From NCBI GenBank assembly GCA_001970955.1, contig MPUH01000125.1:36376-100375 (forward strand): a stretch of 64,000 nt of DNA, in the 5' to 3' direction. The notes below the pieces were generated by a model. That model saw only the letters and a list, made by a program, of their open reading frames with translations. It made no database searches and was not told the origin of the DNA. Numbering within the stretch: position 1 is the first letter of the stretch; the number at the start of each line of letters is the position of its first letter. This document shows positions 9,701-20,699 of the stretch, piece after piece. The stretch is from Stentor coeruleus. Lineage: Eukaryota; Ciliophora; Heterotrichea; Heterotrichida; Stentoridae. A program made the translations under genes and the position numbers.

Positions 9701-12472
9701 AAAACTGAATTAGAAGATACCTCATTTACAATTCACGATGGAGCTGTATATTGCTTAAGTTTTAGTCATGATGGTAAATTTATAGCAAGTGGATCTACTG
9801 ACACATTAATCAAAGTTTGGAATGTTGTAGAAAAAAAAGAAGAGTTCATGTTAAAAGGTCATGATAATATGTTATACAGTATCTGTTTCAGTCCAAATGA
9901 TGAGCTTTTAGCAAGTGGGTCGAGTAATAGCGTAATAAAAGTATGGAATTTCAATGAGAGAAAGGAAGCTTGCGTCTTTTTAGGCCATAAAAACTCAATA
10001 GCAGGCTTGAAATTCAGCCCAGATGGGAGTTTTTTAGCGAGTGGGTCATGGGACAATACTATTAAAATATGGAATATGGCTGAAAAAAGGGAAGAATTCA
10101 CTCTAAATGGTCATACTGCTGGAGTATATAGCATAAATTTTAGCTTAGACGGCAAAATTTTAGCTAGTGGAGCTAAGGATAATTCGATTAAAATATGGAA
10201 TCTCACAGAAAAAACTGAAGAATTTACATTAAATGGACATGATGATGAAGTTACTCTTGTGAAATTTAGTCATGACGGCAAGATTTTAGCGAGTTCATCT
10301 AAAGATAAAACCATTAAAATATGGGACCTTGTTGAAAAGAGAGAAAAAAATACTTTAGAAGGACATGAAGACATGGTATGGAGTATTTCATTCAGTCCAG
10401 ATGATAATCTTATTGTGAGTGGATCAAACGATTGTTCTACAAAAATATGGAATCTTGCCAGAAGATATGAAGAATTAACGATTTTAAGCAAAAATGAAGT
10501 AATTGAAGAAATCAAATTCACAACAGATAACACTAAAATACAAGTTATATCAAATTTAAGAAATAAAACATATACCTTGAGCTCAGGAATTGAAACAGTT
10601 TCAGCTGATAATACTTTATATAAACAAGAAACAGGAAATAAAAATTTTAAGCCTCTTAGCTATTCGTTCATTGGCTTTGATAACAATTTAAAATACTTGG
10701 CAAATATTTATAATTTGAGCTTAAAAAGATATGAACACATAACATCATTAAGTGTAAAGTTTTCAAATCTTAACTATTCAATAGGTCACTTTATATGTGT
10801 GCTTGGCAAAGATGAAATTTTAGAAAAGTTTGCTAAATCTAATCAGCTAATATTATTATGTGACTCTTTTGGTCATGGACCTGTTTTCTATTCTATCAAG
10901 TATAAACATCAGACTGCTACTGATATTATAGTAAATTACATGTGTGAAATTGTGGAGAATAATAAATATGGCTTTAATACATACAATCATTTGAAAACTT
11001 TAGAATGCGATCTTATTCACCTTATTAGAAACTCTTCTAAAAATATTGATTTGCTGCTTGGTAATATTTTGCTTCAGCAACAAAAATCTGCTTATTTTGG
11101 AACTCCTTCGGGTGAGTTGCCAATCATATTAATAAGTGATCAAAACTCTGAGTACTTTGATAATTTGATAGCTGATGAAACTGATCCAGTACCTTTAATA
11201 ATAAAGCAAGCTCCATTTCGGCTTCCTTTTGAAATCGGTTCAGTATCAAGTCTTGATTTACTTAGTGCTATAATCGAGTGTAAAAATAAAGATATTTACA
11301 GAACAGAACTGATTCAGCTATTTATCGAGTATAAATGGAATCAGGTTAACGCTTGGATTTACTTTTACACTGCTATTTTGTGGATTAACATAATTGTGCT
11401 ATCTTATGTAATAGCTTCTCAGTCTCATATTTTTATATACATTTCATTTGTAATAAACGCAATACTAATTGGATGGGAAGGAGTTCAGCTGAATGTTATA
11501 GGAAGACAATATTTTCAAAACAAAATGAATCTTCTCGACATTATCAGATGCTATATTACAGTTGTTTATGGGATTTTACTTTTATATAATATCGAACACC
11601 CGATTGTGACTTGGATAATGATAATTTTTAATATAATGAGAGGGCTTACTGGATTTAGAGCGTTTGGAAATACAAGGTACTATATAAAACTTTTACAAAT
11701 GTGCTTTGAAAGAATTAAAGATTTTTTTATAATTTTCATATACTCAACTTTAGCTTTAGGACTTATGAACTCTATAGCCTCAAATGAAGAAATTATAACA
11801 TTTAAATCTTTATGGTCATCGCCATTTGATATTATTGCAGGAACAACAGAAGCATTTTATCAAGTGAATACTATTCAAACAATTACATATATTTTAGCTA
11901 TTACAATTAATATGATCATAATGCTTAATATGATCATTTCAATTTTAGGAGATGTTTTTGATGAATTTCAAATAGATGCAGAAATTTATAACTACTCAGA
12001 AATGGTAGATGTGATTTTTGAAATTGAGCAATTGGTATCATTTGCAAGCAATACTGATAAACTTAGTTTTTTGCATATTTGTATGCATGCTTATGAAAAG
12101 CCGACAGATGAATGGAAAGGGAAAATTATTGATATTAGAGAGTTTTTAAAAGATAAGTTTTTAAATGAGTCACTTAAACCTTTGTTTGATGAGAATACTA
12201 GGCAGATAAAATCAAATGATGAAAGGATAGAATCAAACTTTAAGTCTATAAATGATAAAGTTAATAGAATAGATGAAAAGGTCATGAATTTCAAGATGAA
12301 TGATGAAAAATATGAATCTAATTTCAAGATGATGGATGAAAAAAATGAATCTAATTTCAAAACTTTAGATGAAAAGATGAATGCTTTTCAGAATAAAGTT
12401 AACGATATGGAAGTGAAAATTAGTAGCATTAATGAAAATATTCAATTGATTTTAAGTGCTCTTTCCAAGTAA
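6782..12472 (+). CDS. WD40 multi-propeller / six-helix ion channel fusion, with one in-frame TGA
   Basis: One frame of 1,897 codons is open from ATG 6782 to TAA 12472 except for a single TGA at 8192-8194 (codon 471). About 28 WD40 repeats of about 42 aa (residues about 65-1240) follow a 60-residue leader; 28 equals four seven-bladed propellers. After a linker come six hydrophobic helices (residues about 1520-1725, starting near NAWIYFYTAILW and ending near IIMLNMIISILGDVF) with a re-entrant-like stretch before the last helix. This is the topology of TRP/polycystin-type cation channels. The C-terminus is a coiled coil with repeated ESNFK units. The TGA replaces the conserved Trp in repeat 10 (IRI-stop-N against IKIWN elsewhere). 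No GT...AG intron spans it. Options are recent nonsense mutation, readthrough as Trp, or sequence error. If TGA stops, a 470-aa WD40-only protein results. Confidence 0.88.
6965..10500 (+). repeat. Coding tandem array of about 28 WD40 units (about 126 bp each)
   Basis: Each unit carries the pattern GH..., V-x-S-V-x-F-S-P-D-G-K, LASGS-x-D, IKIWN. The nucleotide spacing is near 126 bp. Units 10, 11 and 14 are degenerate: unit 10 has lost the GH and has TGA at the Trp, and unit 14 has Ser at the Trp. Near-identical units suggest recent unit duplication or conversion. Confidence 0.9.
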
Positions 12473-13983
12473 CTTAAATTAGTTAGTTTAAAATCTCAGC
12501 ATTTTGCTTTGTTTTTATAATAATGAATACTTTTTAGTCTTAATGAATAACGGATTAATATAAATATTATACTAAACTATTAAAGCATAATATATTTGAT
12601 TGGAAATTGATTAGAAAAGTTTAACCCTTTCAAAAGAAGAAATAAAATTTGACTATTTATTTTAACTGCAAAGGTAGTGGGCCATATTGTTATTATTTGC
12701 TTCTCAATTCATTTTATTCTTCCAAAATCATCTCTGCACTAAAAATATTTTTTATTCTAATATGTTATAATAACTAACTTTATCCTCACTTCTAGTTGCA
12801 AAAGTTACTCATGGCTTATTTAAATTTTGTTTCTTATCACTAAATTAGATAAAGTACCTTTATAATTTTTAACTGCAACACTCTCAGTTTACCTTTTGTC
12901 AATCAATTTTGCAAAATAACTAAATTTTCAACTCCAATACTCTCAGCTTACTTTTTGTCAATCAATTCTACAGAATAACTGAATTCTTACCTTTAATTAT
13001 CTTAATTTATAATAACATAGAATATATAATAATATAATATATCAAATATCAAAGTCATATAATAATATACAACTCTATTAGCTAAAACCCTTTATCACTA
13101 ACACTTACTCTTATCTTATTATAAAATGCAAATGATTACATAAGTGAGGAAAAAATACTCACATAAATAACTAGATTCTTACTTATATAAAAGAGTTTCC
13201 TTGCTAAGATAAGACTGCAATACAATTATTTTTTAAGATTATATAAAATATATTTCTGAAATAAAAATTGTAGCATTTTGGAAAAATATAAAATTGTGTG
13301 TCGTGGACTTTAAGTGCTAATCACCAAAGGAAATTCAAGATACCTATAATAACTAATATTATATATAAATTCAGGATATTAAAGAGCTAAGTTTTTGGCT
13401 AAAGCTCTGTATTAAAAGTTAAATCATTTTTATCAATCATGTCTTGTGTAGCTTAATCCAAGTTGTATTTATTTAGTATTCATTTCATCATTGATTAATT
13501 TTGGTTTCTAGACCCGATCTTGCCATATCTCTAGGGTGTGGAAAATTCGCGGGCTCAAATTTGACTAAGTTTTTTATAATTATAAGTATTTTCTCTATGT
13601 AGCCCATTCTAAACTTTTTATAGGTTAATTGAAGACCTGAATTCCTAAGGTAATTCTCTTAACTGAGCTAAACCTCAAAGCCTTATCATTCTTAAATCTG
13701 ATAAGCCCCCAATAATCTTATCCTTTAATTGCATAATTATCATTTCAGAACCAAATAGTGTTTGCATAAACAATTAATAATCCTAATATAAATACTTATA
13801 GCTCAACGTATTATTAGTAGCTTAGTTATGAGCAATTGTTTTTCTAGAACCCACATAAAAAAGCATATAATAAGAGCTATTTGTAAGCTTATGCATAATA
13901 GCTGTGAAATCTGTTATTTATCTATCAAGTTTGGATATTTGCAACGCTATTAAGCTCTCATATTTCGAGTGATTTACAAAATA
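12473..13983. other. 1.5 kb intergenic region
   Basis: Very AT-rich. It contains an imperfect 59-bp tandem duplication (12871-12988) and a less AT-rich patch near 13510-13560 that I could not fold into a tRNA. No ORF seen. Confidence 0.5.
12871..12988. repeat. 59-bp imperfect tandem duplication
   Basis: Two adjacent copies (12871-12929 and 12930-12988) share an ACTCTCAG core and a TTTTGTCAATCAATT block and differ at scattered positions. Non-coding. Confidence 0.75.
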
Positions 13984-14562
13984 ATGGCCGAAGAAACGTC
14001 TAGTTCCACCCAACCCTGCTTAACTAAAAGCTTAGACCTTGAAGTCAAAGACCTAGCTCAGCAAATTATTGACTTAAACCCTGAAGCTCTTTCACCATGG
14101 CCTGTCACATGGGATGATTTCAAATCCATGACTGAGGGACATAAGGACCTGCAAATGATTCCACAAAGCAGCCTTACAACACAAAAGTCCTCAGGAACTA
14201 AGAAGTACAAAGTTAAATGGACAAAAGAAGAAGATGAACTCTTATATAAATATTATCTAGAACATGGGAAGAACTGGAAAAAAATTTCTGAGCTTATAAA
14301 AGGTAAATCATGCTATCTCGTAAAAAAAAGGTTTTATGACATCATATACGAAGGTGGTAATTATCATGATTACCTAGAAGCAGGGTACTTTTCGAAGAAA
14401 AAAACAGATGTTTTTGACTCTTTAACGGATAAACAAAAGCATCAAAAAATTAAGCAGTTATATATGAGGATGATAAACTTGCAAAAGTTTATTAATGACT
14501 CAAAGCAAAAATTATATTTTTATGCAGAAAGAAATTACCCTATGACTGATAAGCTACTCTAA
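13984..14562 (+). CDS. Myb/SANT-like DNA-binding protein
   Basis: 192 aa from ATG 13984; an upstream GTG in the same frame is not a likely start. Residues about 75-125 match a single Myb/SANT helix-turn-helix unit (KWTKEEDELLYKYYLEHG, then NWKKIS and KKRFYD), with three spaced Trp or aromatic residues. The N-terminus is Ser/Thr-rich and acidic; the C-terminus is basic and helical. Likely a nuclear DNA- or chromatin-binding factor; targets unknown. It stands alone, with 1.5 kb of non-coding DNA upstream and 0.5 kb downstream. Confidence 0.8.
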   Translation: MAEETSSSTQPCLTKSLDLEVKDLAQQIIDLNPEALSPWPVTWDDFKSMTEGHKDLQMIPQSSLTTQKSSGTKKYKVKWTKEEDELLYKYYLEHGKNWKKISELIKGKSCYLVKKRFYDIIYEGGNYHDYLEAGYFSKKKTDVFDSLTDKQKHQKIKQLYMRMINLQKFINDSKQKLYFYAERNYPMTDKLL

Positions 14563-15057
14563 GTATAATTCGATACATATTTAAACCTACTTTAGTAAGT
14601 TTTGCTATTCTTAAATTTAATAGAATATCATCTTATTAAGATTGATTTGTATGCGATATTTCATGCTTTTATATAACTCATTGAACTTTGCTACTTTATT
14701 TGCACTCAATATTTTAGTTTAACAATAATTCCAGTTATTATTTAATCTATAACATACAAGAATAAACCTCATTTAATATCTAATCAATCCTGTTGATTTA
14801 GATCCATTATTAATTTCTAATAGATTTATTTATATCTTATTTCAAAGTATTTGATTTATGTATATTTTCAGTTATCTATAGTATTGTCCTTTATATAACT
14901 ATCATATGATAAGTAAAAGATATAATGCTTTTACAATAAAAATATTAAAATCGCATATTATAGATTGAAATATTTAGTTCTTTTTAAATAAAAGGCACAA
15001 AACCAATCGCATAAATTTAAATTTAGTTTAATTAATATGTGCTGAGATAATTAATTA
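14563..15057. other. Intergenic
   Basis: AT-rich spacer between two same-strand genes. Nothing recognised. Confidence 0.5.
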
Positions 15058-17568
15058 ATGGTAAACAGACAAGAAATCTTAGATTACTTTGCTGAGCATG
15101 GTGGAGAAGTTCTTGAAGACCTTCAATTAATCGCTAAAAATCCTCAATATTTAAACGATAAGCAAGATTTCAGAATTACCTTGAGTGAAAAGCTTTTAAA
15201 AGCTAGCATTTCGATAAGTTTGGAATATTTTGTATCTGTTTTTAGTACCGTAGCAAATCCTGTATTTGCTAAAATCCAACAGTCTTTTATTACTGCATTG
15301 ATTTCCTACCTTTTCAAGTCCCATTCACCTATACAAATAGTTAAAGTTTTAGGAGAAGCTTCCTTACCAAATGTTGAGTTTGGGGATGAGTTTTGTTACA
15401 CTTCACTTAACGAAACTATTCTAGCTGAGAACCAAGAGCTTAAAAACGAAAACTCTCTTCTTAAGGCAAAAATTGAAGAAATCACAGATAAATCTCCAGA
15501 CCTTGAAAGAGATCCAGCAGAAAAAAGCAAAAAACCTTACAGTTTTCACTATAGCCGTGGCTGGAGTATACGCAATATAAGAAACACAAGCGAAAACCAC
15601 ACAAAACCCAGCGAAAACAGTGGTTTTTACGAATTCTCAACTGAAATCAAAAACTGTGACCGTGGTGATACCGTAAAAATCCTAGAATTCCTTCTTTTCT
15701 GTGAACGCATAAAATGCCAAAAATTTATTTCCCTTGCAAAAATCAGCCAAAATGCCATCGAATCTATAGAACAAGAAATCCTCAGTGACTTAGATTTAGA
15801 AAAAGAAGCTTTCCTAGACCAAAACCCTCTAAGCCTACGAGTTTTCCTAACAGCTTTCGCTGATTTCCAGAAAATAGTCGTCCAAAAACTCGAATTCCTA
15901 ACTGAAAAACTCCGTCAAAGCCAAATCCTCATCTCAGACATTAAATACGAATACCAATCAAAGCTCTCAGAAGAAATCGAAACTCTCAAATCAGAACTTG
16001 ACCTTACAAACAAATATCTTAAAAAAACCCTTTTAGAAAAAGAAAAATTTCAAGACTTCTGCAATGAACTCCAACAAGAAAAAAAAAATCTTGAAATCCG
16101 TTTTGTTCGAAACACCCTCAACCTTGAAAATCAAGTCAAAGATAAAACCAAAGATGCTTATAAATTGCAAGAAAAAATCCATAGACTTGAAAACGAAATC
16201 AGCGTTATAACAATTTTAAAAGACAAATTGCTACAAGAAAGAGAACATGGCCTTGATAGTACAATAGTAGGTATTGAGGATCAAGAAAATCCTTTGTTGA
16301 TAGAAAGAGAAATGTTGGTTTTTGAAAACCTTACGCTTAAAAGTGAAATCATTACATTAGAAAGGAATTTGAGTAAAAGCTTGGGGTATGAGCAAAGAAA
16401 TAAAGAACTAGAAGAGTATGTTAAAAATCAAGAAATTATAATAAAAGACCTTAAAGATAAAATAAATGAATCTTCTGAGGACTCTTTAAGCTTAAATGCA
16501 TCAAATGAGAAAAATATTATAGAAGTGAAAGAACTTAGAGAAGCTTTAATGAGTATAAGCCAAAGATATGAACAAGATAAGCAAATCTTATTAAAAGACT
16601 GCGAAGAAGCGAGACAAGATATGGAAGCGCAGATGTTTAGATTAAAACAAGAAAAAGCTTATGCTGAGAGTGTGAGTGAAAATTATCAAAAGCATTTGGT
16701 TGAAGTGTGTAAAGAAAAAGAAACTTTGGAAAAGGAAATTTATATGCTGAGTCAGTTCTATGAACGATTTAAAGATTCAAAAAGCCCAAAATCAATTATG
16801 AGATCAGAAAACGAACTAGCATCAAGTGTTGAGTTTGATTTAACTAAAAGCATTGAGGTATTTGAAAGGTGTAATACAAGCCCACAGAAGACAATACAAG
16901 ATACAATACTTGATGAGTTACAAGAAATATCAATTGAACTGCGTAATAAGCATTCTGAGGATTTTAACATGGTGAATTTGTTTGGGTTTATTAAAGCGAC
17001 ACTTTTGCATATGATGAAATTGCAGGATTTAATAAAAACAGAAACTAGTTTGAGTCCGAATTATAGAGAAATCAATCAAAACCTTTCAGATGTTTTTGCT
17101 AAGCTGAAAATGCGTGTAAAAAACCTTCAAGATGAAAGCATTATCCTTAATAGAAAACTTGATAATACTGAACAGCATATTTTGTATACAGAGCCTGCAT
17201 ACTCATTGACAGAAAGGGATAAAGGTGATTTGTTGCATTATTATAAAACCCAACTGCAAATCGAAAAATCAAAAGTTCTTGAGAAAAAGCACACGATCAA
17301 ACTCCACAATGAACAAATATCGTTTCTTAAACAAAGCTTGAGAGAACTGCAAATCGAAATCAGTAAGGCTAGATCTGTGGATTTTGAGTATTTTAAAGAT
17401 GTATTTAAAACATTGATTAGAGAAATCCCGATACAAGAACCTAATGTAGAAAGCATGGTAGAACTGCTGTTCAAGATTTTGAACTTCTCGCAGAATGAAA
17501 AAACTGGAGTGACAGAAACTAGACGATCTAAGAGACAGAAGCATGGATTCCGAAGTATATTTTCTTAA
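15058..17568 (+). CDS. Large coiled-coil protein, function unknown
   Basis: 836 aa. The first 115 residues are helical but not heptad-patterned (a small N-terminal domain). Most of residues 118-150, 220-560 and 640-790 are charged, Leu/Glu/Lys-rich and typical of coiled coil. The basic tail is RRSKRQKHGFRSIFS. Probably a structural or centrosomal/basal-body scaffold; no family is named with confidence. The stop (TAA ending at 17568) lies only 2 nt from the stop of the convergent gene at 17571. Confidence 0.8.
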   Translation: MVNRQEILDYFAEHGGEVLEDLQLIAKNPQYLNDKQDFRITLSEKLLKASISISLEYFVSVFSTVANPVFAKIQQSFITALISYLFKSHSPIQIVKVLGEASLPNVEFGDEFCYTSLNETILAENQELKNENSLLKAKIEEITDKSPDLERDPAEKSKKPYSFHYSRGWSIRNIRNTSENHTKPSENSGFYEFSTEIKNCDRGDTVKILEFLLFCERIKCQKFISLAKISQNAIESIEQEILSDLDLEKEAFLDQNPLSLRVFLTAFADFQKIVVQKLEFLTEKLRQSQILISDIKYEYQSKLSEEIETLKSELDLTNKYLKKTLLEKEKFQDFCNELQQEKKNLEIRFVRNTLNLENQVKDKTKDAYKLQEKIHRLENEISVITILKDKLLQEREHGLDSTIVGIEDQENPLLIEREMLVFENLTLKSEIITLERNLSKSLGYEQRNKELEEYVKNQEIIIKDLKDKINESSEDSLSLNASNEKNIIEVKELREALMSISQRYEQDKQILLKDCEEARQDMEAQMFRLKQEKAYAESVSENYQKHLVEVCKEKETLEKEIYMLSQFYERFKDSKSPKSIMRSENELASSVEFDLTKSIEVFERCNTSPQKTIQDTILDELQEISIELRNKHSEDFNMVNLFGFIKATLLHMMKLQDLIKTETSLSPNYREINQNLSDVFAKLKMRVKNLQDESIILNRKLDNTEQHILYTEPAYSLTERDKGDLLHYYKTQLQIEKSKVLEKKHTIKLHNEQISFLKQSLRELQIEISKARSVDFEYFKDVFKTLIREIPIQEPNVESMVELLFKILNFSQNEKTGVTETRRSKRQKHGFRSIFS

Positions 17569-17570
17569 AC

Positions 17571-18905
17571 TTATATATTGTTGTAACTACTTCTTCTTAA
17601 TTCTGAATATAAACAGCCAAGGCTTTCTATGTTTCTATGAACAAACAGCTTAAAGCTCCTAAGATACTCTTCATCTCCTGTCTTAGTTTGCGAAGTTGGG
17701 GGAAAGTCTTTAAGGTAGCCCCAGACAATCTCAAGGAATTCTTGAGTACTTTTAATATCCATATGCGAAATATATTTAGAAATAGTCCCAACTATACTAG
17801 GTACCCAATGGAGTTCTGTGAATATTTTTAGAATGATTTCAATGTTTGGAAGATCAATTTTTCCTTGAGAACAAAAACCAATTAAATTAGCAAATGTGCT
17901 ATACATAAGATCAACTAGCTGAAGGGCAAGTTTTACCCCACCGGTAGAGATAAGGAATACAATGCGTAAAGTGTAAGTGTTAGAAAGGATAATCCCACGG
18001 ACAAATAAAGTGTCCCAGTTAGCATTAGATAACCCTGGGAGGACTTCAGAATAGTATTTTAATAGAGATGTGAGTTTTTCTGAAGGGTTTTCGTTTTCTC
18101 TAGTCAAAGCAAATAAAGCTTGTGGAGGTGATCTATAACTAAATTCAAATCTCGAATATAAAAAGTTGAACTTTTCTCTTATCCCTGACTCCTCAACTTC
18201 CCCTTCTTCAGGAGATTTCATTAGATCCTTGAGTACACAATAAGCTATATAAGGGTTCCTTTTTACCTTTTCAGTTTCGCTAAATGGTAAAATATGAGAC
18301 AACAGATTAGAACAAACGTATTGAAAGCAAGAATACTGTTTGCACAAACTAATCATTGGCACGCTGGTTTTATCGAAAATAAGCTTCAAACGCAAATCGT
18401 CTTCCTTAAGCTCTAAAATTGATGTAAACCTTATTATTCTTATAAGCGCTTCAGCTAAATCTAGCTCTTCTACATCAAGATAAGCACACCAAAGCTCGAT
18501 AAATTTCACTAATTGGAGGATGTATTTTGTAGCTTGGGTTGGGCTTAGGCTTGTTAAAGATTGGATGTGTGAAAATAAATAAGAACGAAGGTTGTAAAGT
18601 TGGGTTATTGTATTAAACATATTGTCTTGGATTTCAGCAATAGCGACATGGGTTAGGTTGAGAAGGGAGAGCTCGTGGATTGAAGGGCTGAAATTTTTTA
18701 TTACAGCAGAGACAGCTTGGGCCCATTTCATTGGGTTGATAACCTCGAGTTGGTTCTTGACTCTATGAAAAGTTGAACTTGAAAAATTTGGTCCGTCAAT
18801 TATCTCAACATAAGCCGCAATCCATATTTCTGACTCGTTTTGATAGTACTTGCTTAAAGACTTTGCTGAATATTTTTTCAGGAAATTCTCAATTTCTTCG
18901 TTCAT
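17571..18905 (-). CDS. Alpha-helical protein, function unknown
   Basis: 444 aa, mainly helical and Leu-rich, with no signal peptide or membrane segment. The pattern of alternating amphipathic helices suggests a helical-repeat (HEAT/ARM-like) scaffold subunit. An acidic insert (SPEEGEVEE) lies near residue 230. I do not recognise the family; a transcription or trafficking complex subunit is possible. The ATG at 18905 is preceded by short AT-rich DNA. It converges tail to tail with the coiled-coil gene. Confidence 0.7.
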   Translation of the reverse strand: MNEEIENFLKKYSAKSLSKYYQNESEIWIAAYVEIIDGPNFSSSTFHRVKNQLEVINPMKWAQAVSAVIKNFSPSIHELSLLNLTHVAIAEIQDNMFNTITQLYNLRSYLFSHIQSLTSLSPTQATKYILQLVKFIELWCAYLDVEELDLAEALIRIIRFTSILELKEDDLRLKLIFDKTSVPMISLCKQYSCFQYVCSNLLSHILPFSETEKVKRNPYIAYCVLKDLMKSPEEGEVEESGIREKFNFLYSRFEFSYRSPPQALFALTRENENPSEKLTSLLKYYSEVLPGLSNANWDTLFVRGIILSNTYTLRIVFLISTGGVKLALQLVDLMYSTFANLIGFCSQGKIDLPNIEIILKIFTELHWVPSIVGTISKYISHMDIKSTQEFLEIVWGYLKDFPPTSQTKTGDEEYLRSFKLFVHRNIESLGCLYSELRRSSYNNI

Positions 18906-19050
18906 TTTCGTTATAATAAATAAAATCTAAGCAAAACTAATTTAAAACTTGCAAAAAGGGGTATTTATAAAAATTTATATACAAAATCTATAAGTTATCC
19001 TTAATATTCAAATATTTTCATAAATCCCTAACTAGAATTATTAAATCTTA

Positions 19051-20586
19051 CTAATGGTGACTATGTCCTGGAGCATGTGGCTGATAATTATTTTTTTTCA
19101 TATAAGAAACCAACTGATTCGGGACTTCCTTCAACACTTCATAAGCAAGCTGTCCTGGCCCAGTTAGTTTCCTTAAAGGTACAAACTGGACTATATCTCT
19201 TGAAGCTTTTTTCCCATATATATCAGTCAGAGTCCCATGATCCCCATCAAGTACTTCCATATTATCAAATACCGCTTTCCCAATACCTACAATAATAATG
19301 CTGGCAGGGAGTTCTGAAGCTGAAACAATTTCTTTTACTGTATGATCCATATCATTAATTGCCCCATCAGTTAATATTAAAAGGATATGATAAACACTTT
19401 GTGGGGGTGTTGAAGATGCAGCTGCAATGAATTTTTGGAGGATTTGGGCAAGTACTGTTGGGCCTGAAAATGTTATGTGATTTAGGGCGTTGCGATATAG
19501 ATCAATAACACCTCTTGCACCTAAAGCATATGGTTTGGATTCATCAAAAGAGAGGGCAAAACAGTGGTTTGCTTGATGGGAACCTTGAGGAACACCTCCA
19601 AAACCATAAACAGGGATGTATTTATCAGTGTCATAACCTTCTAATATGCCTGCGATTTCGTAGATAACTTTTTCGTAATGGTTTGGCTCGTGGCCTCCAA
19701 TATGATGCAAAGAATGAGGATTTGTGCATTCTTCATTACTTGCGGTGAAGTCAATAGCTACAGACATAGAAATTTGTACTCCAGCCCGAAGGTAGTCAAT
19801 AAAAGTCATGTTTTTTTTAGCAGTCGCATCTGTGATCTCAATAGTGCCTCCATGCTCTCTGTTATTTGGGTCAAAAATCTCAAACTTAGCTCCTCTAACC
19901 AGTATAGATGAAGCTGGGACCTCAAAAATCCCTATCATTTCATCTGACCCAATACTATCCCAATCATAGCACTCAAGCTTTATCAACCTATTCCTATCAC
20001 AATTGCATAGCTCTTGCTCAGTCAACTCAAATGACTCCCAAATAGGATCAAGAGTTTCTTTTATCGTCTCACTTTTATACAATTGTCTCCATTCCCCTGG
20101 AGCTACACTTTTCGATACTATAAAATAAGGGTCACTAAGTCCAAAATAATCTTTTTTCGCAAGTTTTATCCCTCTAAACCTTATCCTAAATGAATCGCTA
20201 CCTGATCTTACCTCTTCAACATGTATATGTAAGGTCCCACCTTGAGAAATGTCTAATGAAGAATCCCCTTTTCCAACTAATTCACCTAAAGTTGTATGAA
20301 CATGGCCAATCTTATCTGGAGATGAGTCATCATGATCTAATATTGTAAAGGTTATAGGCTGGCGTTGTTGGAAAAAGTAATCAACTTGAATGGTTTTAGA
20401 CCATCTCGGGTCTAGACAGTCATGCTGAACTTCTGTACGCCCAACTTCTTCAAAGTAAGTTGAGTTGCCCTGTTGAAGAGAGACTACACAAAATGTATCA
20501 CTTTTGCTGAAAGTGTCTTTGTTTTTGAGATGCTTTGCTGAAATAAAAAGCTCGACTCTGATTGGATGATATACTCGCTCAACCAT
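19051..20586 (-). CDS. Copine (C2A-C2B-vWA), Ca2+-dependent phospholipid-binding protein
   Basis: 511 aa, close to the usual copine length. C2A covers residues about 8-130 and C2B about 145-265, the latter with the Asp-rich loop GLSDPYF. The vWA/copine domain covers about 270-490, with MIDAS motifs DFTASN and TDG and the copine signature HHIGGHEPNHYEKVI. The tail is rich in Pro and His (HAPGHSHH). Copines move to membranes on Ca2+ rise. It lies just upstream of an EF-hand protein gene that is not co-transcribed in any obvious way: about 110 bp separate the copine start from the EF-hand stop. Confidence 0.96.
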   Translation of the reverse strand: MVERVYHPIRVELFISAKHLKNKDTFSKSDTFCVVSLQQGNSTYFEEVGRTEVQHDCLDPRWSKTIQVDYFFQQRQPITFTILDHDDSSPDKIGHVHTTLGELVGKGDSSLDISQGGTLHIHVEEVRSGSDSFRIRFRGIKLAKKDYFGLSDPYFIVSKSVAPGEWRQLYKSETIKETLDPIWESFELTEQELCNCDRNRLIKLECYDWDSIGSDEMIGIFEVPASSILVRGAKFEIFDPNNREHGGTIEITDATAKKNMTFIDYLRAGVQISMSVAIDFTASNEECTNPHSLHHIGGHEPNHYEKVIYEIAGILEGYDTDKYIPVYGFGGVPQGSHQANHCFALSFDESKPYALGARGVIDLYRNALNHITFSGPTVLAQILQKFIAAASSTPPQSVYHILLILTDGAINDMDHTVKEIVSASELPASIIIVGIGKAVFDNMEVLDGDHGTLTDIYGKKASRDIVQFVPLRKLTGPGQLAYEVLKEVPNQLVSYMKKNNYQPHAPGHSHH

Positions 20587-20699
20587 AATAATTACCTAAA
20601 ATTGTATAAAATATAATGATTTATATATAAAAAAATCATATTTGGGTAATAGAATTCTATATATTTTTATGTATAATAACTATTATATTGTAATTATAT

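Noticed and set aside
7168-10533. Several minus-strand ORFs of 77-87 aa inside the WD40 gene
   Set aside because: They recur with the 126-bp repeat and are shadows of the repeat units.
6782-12472. Genome-wide reading of TGA as Trp (Blepharisma-type code)
   Set aside because: Dozens of Trp codons in long genes are all TGG, and TGA ends the Vti1 SNARE right after its anchor and the zinc-knuckle gene. A single in-frame TGA is better treated as a local event.
13500-13580. Possible tRNA or small RNA in a less AT-rich patch followed by T6
   Set aside because: No acceptor stem or proper A and B boxes could be fitted.
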